From Aliivibrio sp. S4MY1 (GTDB taxonomy: Bacteria; Pseudomonadota; Gammaproteobacteria; Enterobacterales; Vibrionaceae), in NCBI RefSeq assembly GCF_028765545.1, contig NZ_JARACP010000001.1, positions 434,001 to 498,000 on the forward strand: 64,000 bases of DNA, read 5' to 3'. Both the position numbers and the translations under genes were made by a program. Every line of letters starts with the position of its first letter. Positions within the stretch are counted from its first letter, which is position 1. The notes beneath the pieces are model-generated. The model made no database searches. It was not told where the DNA came from and saw only the letters and a list, made by a program, of their open reading frames with translations. Shown in pieces: positions 59,066-64,000 of this stretch.

Positions 59066-59959
59066 ATGAAACGTCTTTTATCTATTGCTGCCCTAATGTT
59101 TGTTTTTGTTCTTTCTGCCCCTCATGCAGAAGCAAAGAAATTTGGTGGTGGTAAATCATTTGGCAAAAGCTTTAAAACAGCGCCTGCGCCAAAACAGAAG
59201 CAACAAAACACGAATACGATTGGTAAGCAAGACACAGCCAAAGGCGCATCAAGCAAGAAAGGCTTAATGGGCGGATTACTTGGTGGTCTTCTTATGGGTG
59301 GTCTTTTAGCATCAATCTTTGCTGGCGGCGGCTTTGAAGGTATCCAGTTTATGGATATTCTAATTATGGCTGGTGTGGCATTTGTTCTGTTTAAGCTTTT
59401 CCGTATGTTTATGGCATCAAAGGCCAGCAGCATAAATCAGAGGCAAGGGGCAGCATACGCAGGCCCACAAGCATCTCATGATGAGAAACCAAGCTTCCGT
59501 GATAACCAGCAGTACTTCCAAGGCGAGCAAGCGCAATCACAACCAACTGGTGGTTTTGGTGCTCCTGCTGCTGATGACGTACCGCATAATTACCCACCGG
59601 GTTTTGATGTGGCAGCATTCATTAATGGTTCACGTGAGCATTACCGTATTCTACAAGGTGCTTGGAACCACAACCAACTTGAAACGATTCAAGAGTACGT
59701 ATCAATCAGCCTATATAATGATTTAGTGCAAGAACGTGCAAATCTAGAAGGTGAGCAACATACAGATGTAATGTTTGTTGATGCTGAAGTCGTTCGTGCT
59801 GATCATGATGCAAACCGCGCACAACTTAGTTTGCAGTTTTCTGGTCGCTACCGTGATTCGGTTGAAGGTGTTGAAGAAGACATTACTGATATTTGGCACT
59901 TGGAGCGTGATCTTACGCAACCAAATGCACCGTGGTTAATTATTGGTATTCAAGCTTAA
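59066..59959 (+). CDS. Tim44-like domain membrane protein
   Basis: 297 residues. An N-terminal hydrophobic signal-type segment (about 4-22) with AEAKKFGGGKSFGKSF after it, then a Gly-rich hydrophobic helix pair (about 70-118, GGLLGGLLMGGLLASIF and LIMAGVAFVLFKLFRMF), a Gln-rich linker, and a C-terminal Tim44-like (NTF2-like) domain (about 175-297). Bacterial members are inner-membrane or periplasmic proteins of unknown role. Good AAAGGA ribosome site. Monocistronic, terminator follows. Confidence 0.85.
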   Translation: MKRLLSIAALMFVFVLSAPHAEAKKFGGGKSFGKSFKTAPAPKQKQQNTNTIGKQDTAKGASSKKGLMGGLLGGLLMGGLLASIFAGGGFEGIQFMDILIMAGVAFVLFKLFRMFMASKASSINQRQGAAYAGPQASHDEKPSFRDNQQYFQGEQAQSQPTGGFGAPAADDVPHNYPPGFDVAAFINGSREHYRILQGAWNHNQLETIQEYVSISLYNDLVQERANLEGEQHTDVMFVDAEVVRADHDANRAQLSLQFSGRYRDSVEGVEEDITDIWHLERDLTQPNAPWLIIGIQA

Positions 59960-59992
59960 CTGTCTAAATACATAATAATTTGATTAAAAAAT

Positions 59993-60027
59993 ATCCTCAT
60001 AGAGAGTAATCCTATGGGGATTTTTTA
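59993..60027 (+). terminator. Rho-independent terminator after the Tim44-domain gene
   Basis: Stem ATCCTCATAG (59993-60002) / CTATGGGGAT (60012-60021, one G-U) followed by a T-run. Confidence 0.75.
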
Positions 60028-60105
60028 TAGGTGTGATCTAGCTCTGTTTTAATATTTCAAAGACAGTCTATGCTGAATTCAGTTAATAAATAAGAGAGAA
60101 AAATT

Positions 60106-60336
60106 ATGCCATTTAATAAAGATATCATTGAAGAAATGAACCTTCTCAAGCAATTCCCACTAGAAAGCACTCAATCGGGTTTAAAAGTACATTCTGACGC
60201 TGCACCCGAAGCAATCGAAGCAATGAAGCGTCTTTTCAGTAAAGGCTTGGTAACACAAGAAGATGGTGGTTATTTAACAAACCACGGCATTGAAACTGCA
60301 GAGCACATTCAAAACGTAATTCGCGTATTATCGTAA
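60106..60336 (+). CDS. Small TIGR02647-type protein
   Basis: 76 residues, mostly helical. The block KVHSDAAPEAIEAMKRLFSKGLVT and a final amphipathic helix match the TIGR02647 family of small gammaproteobacterial proteins, sometimes annotated DNA-binding, without proven function. Good GAGAG ribosome site at about 60092. Stand-alone gene. Confidence 0.8.
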   Translation: MPFNKDIIEEMNLLKQFPLESTQSGLKVHSDAAPEAIEAMKRLFSKGLVTQEDGGYLTNHGIETAEHIQNVIRVLS

Positions 60337-60354
60337 TCGAATTCCGTTAAAAAA

Positions 60355-60606
60355 TTATAGCGTCATTGACTCTAGCTCAGTGATGGTTTGAATAGCTTGC
60401 TCTGGGGTTGACCCACATACATCAGGGCAAGCTTTAAATTGATGACATACCTTCGGGCGTTCAGCCTTACCAAACAACTGACACAAGTTCTCATCATTTA
60501 ATTGTACGCAGCGTACTCCTGCAGGTTTTCCATCAGGCATTCCCGGAATAAATGACGTAATACTTGGGGCTATACAGCAAGCACCGCAATATAATCTACA
60601 TTCCAT
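60355..60606 (-). CDS. YkgJ-family cysteine cluster protein
   Basis: 83 residues with eight cysteines. N-terminal MECRLYCGACCIAP and distal CVQL, CQLFG, VCHQFKACPDVCGS are typical of the zinc/iron-chelating CxxCxxCC family. Function unknown; a metal-binding or Fe-S role is inferred. No further motif. Tail-to-tail with the TIGR02647 gene with an 18-base gap. Confidence 0.82.
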   Translation of the reverse strand: MECRLYCGACCIAPSITSFIPGMPDGKPAGVRCVQLNDENLCQLFGKAERPKVCHQFKACPDVCGSTPEQAIQTITELESMTL

Positions 60607-60947
60607 AACACTATCTCATTGCATCAATTAAAGGATGCGCAAAATAGCACTCTTCCCCTTTCAGGTCAAAACTATACCAACCTAGATAAATATTTAATCA
60701 TTCTTGCTTGTTAAAATCGATTATAGCTGTGTTATACCTTTCTATTGCAAAAACTAGGTATAATTAGGCCCACTAGTTACTGCAATTTATGCCTTGCTCT
60801 AATCGATTTTTCCTACGCAATTATCTGCTCAACTACTTATCCAGATTGGTATTACTCAGGATTATCTCTTTACTGATCTGTAAACCACTTGCACTTTTAG
60901 CTCAAGATGGGTATAAAACCGCCTCTTCCCATAACGAGTGTAAAGTA
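60607..60947 (+). promoter_or_regulatory. 341-base gene-free region with ycgN promoter
   Basis: TTGCAC (60889-60894), a 17-base spacer and TATAAA (60912-60917) form a good sigma70-type promoter 30 bases before the ycgN start; a second TATAAT occurs at 60759-60764 with no good -35. The promoter within the frame upstream of ATG60948 argues that the open frame from 60789 is not translated. Confidence 0.55.
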
Positions 60948-61388
60948 ATGACAGAGCAATTTTGGCAACAAAAAAAATTAGAAGAAATGACAGAGCAAGA
61001 GTGGGAATCTCTTTGTGACGGCTGTGGTAAGTGCTGTTTACACAAGTTAATGGATGAAGATACAGATGAGGTTTACTACACAAATGTGGCATGTAGCTGG
61101 TTAAACAGCAGAACGTGTTCGTGCAAAGATTATCCTAAGCGTTTTACTTCAGGTGAAGAGTGTTTAAAACTAAGCCGTGAAAACATCGCTGAATTTAACT
61201 GGTTACCAGTGACGTGTGCATATCGTCTATTGGCTGAAGGAAATACACTTCCTGAGTGGCACCCATTAATCACAGGGTCTAAATCAGCAATGCACGCTGC
61301 TGGCGAAAGCGTAAGAAACAAGGTTGTTTATGCGATTGATGTGAAAAATTGGGAAGACCATATCACCAATCACCCTCATAGAAACTAA
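60948..61388 (+). CDS. ycgN: YcgN-family cysteine cluster protein
   Basis: 146 residues from ATG60948 ([14 protein letters not shown]), matching the start of E. coli Ycg[30 protein letters not shown] and [10 protein letters not shown] carry the conserved Cys set of the CxxCxxCC (YkgJ-like) domain; [21 protein letters not shown] and GSKSAMH follow. Function unknown. The next gene to the right is the integrase, convergent, so this is the last core gene before the accessory region. Confidence 0.9.
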   Translation: MTEQFWQQKKLEEMTEQEWESLCDGCGKCCLHKLMDEDTDEVYYTNVACSWLNSRTCSCKDYPKRFTSGEECLKLSRENIAEFNWLPVTCAYRLLAEGNTLPEWHPLITGSKSAMHAAGESVRNKVVYAIDVKNWEDHITNHPHRN

Positions 61389-61466
61389 GTAAATCAAGGT
61401 TTTTCAGAGGGTTATGTTTTCCTGTTCAATCAATAAACCTCTATATGTATCTATATTATGAAGCTC

Positions 61467-61507
61467 TGTCGCCATTTTGTCGCCACTAAAAATGGCGACA
61501 TTTTTAT
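61467..61507. other. TGTCGCCA repeats and hairpin: candidate attachment or terminator region beside the integrase
   Basis: TGTCGCCA at 61467-61474 and 61478-61485 in direct orientation, and its complement TGGCGACA at 61493-61500, with a 12-bp stem (61467-61478 / 61489-61500) followed by TTTTTA. Position 3' of the integrase fits an att side or integrase arm sites; it can also simply terminate ycgN transcription. Confidence 0.5.
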
Positions 61508-62523
61508 AGGTGGGATAGGGGATTCTTAGTTACAGCATCTTCTAAATGCTCTGGTGAAAAGTGAGCATAACGCATTGTTTGCTTAATATCAGTGTGACCT
61601 AAAATACGTTGTAAGACGATAATGTTGCCATCATTCATCATAAAGTGGCTGGCGAATGTGTGTCGTAATACGTGAAAAGATTGATTATCTAAATGTGGCA
61701 TATTATTCACAATGAAGCGATAAGCTGTCGAATAGCCAATACTGAACAATGGCCCCGAACCTTCCTTGTAAATCTCATTATAAAGCGCTTCACTAATCGG
61801 TACTGTGCGATTTTTCTTTCCCTTCGTCTTTGTATACGTAATTTTGTATTTATTCAGCTGAGAGCCTTTTAGGTTAGCTATTTCTAAAAATCGTCCGCCA
61901 GTGGAAAGACTAATTTTTACTACCTTTAAAATATCAGGGTGTGAATGCCGAGCTGCCGCACTAAGTAATGTTTTGATCTCATTAAGAGTAAGAAACTGCA
62001 TTTCTTCTTCATGCAGTTTAAATTGACGAACAGAGCTCAATGGATTTGGGGCTTTCCATTCTCCCATGCGAATAAGCTCAGCAATGACCGCATTCAGTAA
62101 ATCTTGTTCAATGTTACAGGTACGAAAAGAAACAGCCACTTTACGATTATTTAAATCGGCAATGTCACCAGCTAAACGAGCCGTTCTATACTCAGTGAAC
62201 ATATTTGCTGTGAATTTTGTGTAAAGTGGATCACCCATGCCAAGAACAATAACTTGAAGTTTTCGATAGGTGTATTTTGCGTGAGCAAGTGAAATGCCAT
62301 GACGATTGTGCCATAGAGTGATCATATCCAATAAACTGCGTTGCTCTACTTTTTCACCAAGCCATGGTTTATCTTCAACTTCTTGCATTGTGTATTTTTC
62401 AAAAGCAAGCGCTTCACCTTTGGTGGCGAAGCGCTTGCGAATACGTTTTCCTTTACGGCCTTGTGGGTAACACTCACAAAGCCAAGGTAGTTTGTTACCA
62501 TCTTTTAAGTTTCTTACAGCCAT
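61504..62523 (-). CDS. Tyrosine recombinase / phage-type integrase
   Basis: 339 residues from ATG62523 (MAVRNLKDGNKLPWLCECYPQ, typical of short-arm phage integrases); an earlier in-frame start would place the LexA box inside the gene. N-terminal arm-binding and SAM-like core-binding domains, then the catalytic domain with Arg in STGGRFLEI, Lys in KGKKNRTVPIS, HVLRHTFASH (His-x-x-Arg), LGHTDIKQT and Tyr in MRYAH. The family handles site-specific integration and excision of prophages and islands. The stop at 61504 abuts the TGTCGCCA repeats. Separate from the upstream operon by a terminator-like hairpin. Confidence 0.92.
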   Translation of the reverse strand: MAVRNLKDGNKLPWLCECYPQGRKGKRIRKRFATKGEALAFEKYTMQEVEDKPWLGEKVEQRSLLDMITLWHNRHGISLAHAKYTYRKLQVIVLGMGDPLYTKFTANMFTEYRTARLAGDIADLNNRKVAVSFRTCNIEQDLLNAVIAELIRMGEWKAPNPLSSVRQFKLHEEEMQFLTLNEIKTLLSAAARHSHPDILKVVKISLSTGGRFLEIANLKGSQLNKYKITYTKTKGKKNRTVPISEALYNEIYKEGSGPLFSIGYSTAYRFIVNNMPHLDNQSFHVLRHTFASHFMMNDGNIIVLQRILGHTDIKQTMRYAHFSPEHLEDAVTKNPLSHL

Positions 62524-62527
62524 AAAA

Positions 62528-62569
62528 AGCCCACTTAGTACTGTTTTTATATACAGTATCAAGTGGGCT
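62528..62569 (-). terminator. Hairpin before the integrase, terminator-like on this strand
   Basis: Outer 9-bp stem AGCCCACTT/AAGTGGGCT plus an inner paired section (the LexA dyad), followed on the minus strand by TTTTT directly before the integrase ATG. It would stop read-through from the ATPase/nuclease-like pair into int. Confidence 0.6.
62539..62558 (-). promoter_or_regulatory. LexA (SOS) box upstream of the integrase
   Basis: CTGT-N8-ACAG core at 62541-62556 inside TACTG...CAGTA, close to the consensus TACTGTATATATATACAGTA of gammaproteobacterial LexA boxes. It ends 16 bases before the integrase start, so LexA would repress it until DNA damage. Read by eye only. Confidence 0.75.
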
Positions 62570-62605
62570 GATAAAATCAATGTTTGAATGAATCAATCTA
62601 AAACA

Positions 62606-63262
62606 TCAATTTGTACGTCTCATAAATTGAGTTAGTGCTAACGAATGATGTTTAGAGCTTTGGCTAAATGGCAAACCAATCATAGTAATATCATTATGTG
62701 GTGCTGTAAAAAAGCCAAAGTGAGGTCTTAATCGTGAAAGTGGTTTTTTCATCCCTTGTTTTATTTTTGGCCTATTTTTAGTTCGCTGTAATGGTTTTTT
62801 ATATACAACTAATTTGTGAATTTTAGCCTTTTTCAATTTATCACAGTTAAATTGAAGTAATAATATTTCAGATATATAGCGTAAGAAGGCGAGTGAACCA
62901 TTAATTTGACGAGATATTTTTTCACCATCAAAGGAGTTTTTTCCTAACTTAAGCTCACCAATATATACATGCCATTCATCAGCTTCTTCTTTTAGCATAA
63001 TGTAATCACAAGCCTTGCCTGTTAGAGTCTCGGCATTACCGATCAAGTAGCGGCTGTATATTTTATGGTCATCCCAATCGAAGCATATAAATATTTCGTC
63101 GCCATCTAGATTTGTGATCTTAAGCTCTTGAGTCCAATCTAAAGGGGTTTCTCCATCGTCTGCCAATTTGTGGCATTGAGAAATGACGATAGAATTTCCT
63201 GTTGGATTTGGTTTAAAGCAATCTGGATTTAATATTTTCTGCAAGTTTTGAAGAATAGTCAT
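62606..63262 (-). CDS. Hypothetical protein with a PD-(D/E)XK-like pattern
   Basis: 218 residues; no family recognised with certainty. Asp86 in CDYIML, Glu103-x-Lys105 in YIGELKLGKNS and Gln119 in SRQINGSLAFLRYI form the D...ExK...Q layout typical of PD-(D/E)XK nuclease-like folds. The C-terminal 60 residues are basic (KKPLQRTKNRPKIKQGMKK), suggesting nucleic acid contact. It starts three bases after the ATPase stop, so the two are translationally coupled. AT-rich coding and position beside an integrase point to accessory DNA. The nuclease assignment is inference from a short motif. Confidence 0.62.
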   Translation of the reverse strand: MTILQNLQKILNPDCFKPNPTGNSIVISQCHKLADDGETPLDWTQELKITNLDGDEIFICFDWDDHKIYSRYLIGNAETLTGKACDYIMLKEEADEWHVYIGELKLGKNSFDGEKISRQINGSLAFLRYISEILLLQFNCDKLKKAKIHKLVVYKKPLQRTKNRPKIKQGMKKPLSRLRPHFGFFTAPHNDITMIGLPFSQSSKHHSLALTQFMRRTN

Positions 63263-63265
63263 AAA

Positions 63266-64000
63266 TCACTCATCTTCAAAAAGGGATGGGTCGACAGCAT
63301 ACATAATATCTTCTTGTCGCTGATTGGCTTCATTAATGATATTGTCAAAAATACTATCATCTATTCCAAAATTAGTAATGTTCATTTCACTAACGTTACC
63401 TGTATTTGAGACGCTATATGCAGATACTTGACTTTGCTGTAATACATCTTGATCTAAATAACTATATTGTTCTAGAAGTTTATTTTTGTTTTCAAAGTCA
63501 TTACTTAATGAAATAGAATTATTAATTTCTCTTATTAAATAGTCACTATGAGTAGTGATAAGAACTTTAATCCCTGAATTTGCAATTCTAGTGATTACTT
63601 TAGCCATTAATCGCTGATTATCTGGATGTAAGTTTAGTTCTGGCTCATCTATTAATAGAACATCTCCTTTTTTTGCAAGAGAGTTGATATATAAATCAAT
63701 CATAAAAAGAGATTTAATAGAAGATGAAGTTATTGTAATTGGAAGTTGGTGACTATCATCATTTGATGAAAAGACTAACGTTCCATTGTCAACAGTAAAT
63801 TTACCTTTTACAATTTCATTAAGTGCATCAGATACATAAGGATGTTCTTTTGCTAGATAACTTTGTTTTTTTAATTCGCTGTCTGCATTTCTAACTGCAA
63901 GCAAGTTTTTCCTTACAGGAATAGCTAACGATGCTCGATTACCAATGGTTAGTTTGTTTAGTTGCATGATAATGCTGTTTACTTCTGAATTATCAGAATA
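63266..64000 (-). CDS. AAA/ABC-type (OLD-like) ATPase, C-terminal part (cut by window end)
   Basis: 244 residues visible; the frame is open to the window end, so the N-terminal Walker A part is outside and Met63967 is probably internal. Signature-like SSSIKSLFMIDLY, Walker B as DVLLIDEPELNLHPDNQRLM, and the switch His in LITTHSDYLIREI identify an AAA_15/AAA_21 SMC/OLD-type ATPase. After about residue 190 there is an acidic tail without a visible TOPRIM domain, unlike OLD or GajA proteins. It forms a coupled pair with the downstream nuclease-like gene; such ATPase plus effector pairs occur in several anti-phage systems. Role here not proven. Confidence 0.82.
   Translation of the reverse strand, partial: YSDNSEVNSIIMQLNKLTIGNRASLAIPVRKNLLAVRNADSELKKQSYLAKEHPYVSDALNEIVKGKFTVDNGTLVFSSNDDSHQLPITITSSSIKSLFMIDLYINSLAKKGDVLLIDEPELNLHPDNQRLMAKVITRIANSGIKVLITTHSDYLIREINNSISLSNDFENKNKLLEQYSYLDQDVLQQSQVSAYSVSNTGNVSEMNITNFGIDDSIFDNIINEANQRQEDIMYAVDPSLFEDE

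Noticed and set aside
60789-60947. N-terminal extension of ycgN by 53 residues
   Set aside because: E. coli YcgN aligns from Met60948, and a good -35/-10 promoter lies within the extension, so it is probably untranslated.
62606-64000. Direct assignment of the ATPase pair as PARIS, Gabija or Septu
   Set aside because: No TOPRIM, DUF4435, UvrD-like or HNH partner is visible and the ATPase N-terminus is outside the window, so naming a known system would be unsupported.
1-64000. tRNA, rRNA, CRISPR array, IS elements, replication origin
   Set aside because: Looked for by eye on both strands; no cloverleaf-like genes, spaced short direct repeats, transposase genes or DnaA-box clusters were recognised.

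Overview
The window looks like chromosomal DNA of a gammaproteobacterium of the family Vibrionaceae, most likely Aliivibrio (the A. fischeri group). The reasons are the low-GC coding style, many close matches to Vibrio and E. coli core genes, and typical linkages: pdxB-asd-fimV-truA-accD-folC-dedD-cvpA-purF, apt-dnaX-ybaB-recR, minCDE next to ycgL, and a full menaquinone operon. The species call is inference; nothing here is diagnostic by itself.

Layout. 1-4.6 kb: the end of an export and acyl-chain cluster (ABC ATPase tail, ABC-2 permease, acyl carrier protein, active ketosynthase, cysteine-less ketosynthase-like partner, alpha/beta hydrolase). 4.7-12.1 kb: purU, yoaA, tsaB, a small unknown gene, slp, a hydrolase and fadD. 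12.2-16.7 kb: rnd, minE-minD-minC on the minus strand, ycgL and a lytic transglycosylase, followed by a large nested inverted repeat. 16.8-32.7 kb: mnmC, fabB, pdxB, asd, a very repetitive fimV, truA, accD, folC, dedD, cvpA and purF, with a PurR-type box before cvpA. 32.8-42.1 kb: a LysR regulator, rssB-like regulator, ybaN, apt, dnaX (with a programmed frameshift signal), ybaB, recR, rhombosortase, tapT-like and dgt. 42.2-47.6 kb: aldehyde dehydrogenase, EamA exporter, yqhD/yqhC divergent pair and a DHFR/RibD-like reductase. 47.6-56.4 kb: alaA and menF-menD-menH-menB-menC-menE. 56.3-61.4 kb: a fused MFS/PlsC lipid protein with its TetR neighbour, a Tim44-domain protein, a TIGR02647-type protein and two cysteine-cluster proteins.

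61.4-64 kb is accessory DNA: a tyrosine integrase under what looks like a LexA (SOS) box, preceded on the same strand by a tightly coupled pair, an AAA/OLD-like ATPase (cut by the window edge) and a small protein with a PD-(D/E)XK-like D...ExK...Q pattern. This is the best candidate for a little-described system in the window, possibly a defence or element-maintenance module.

Regulatory points seen directly: an exact A AAA AAG slippery heptamer in dnaX followed at once by a -1 frame stop; terminator-like hairpins inside three apparent operons (cvpA/purF, ybaB/recR, menB/menC); a perfect 12-bp leader hairpin before rnd; and a shared palindrome that supplies both ribosome binding sites of the divergent rrtA and tapT genes. 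No rRNA, tRNA, CRISPR array or insertion sequence was recognised.
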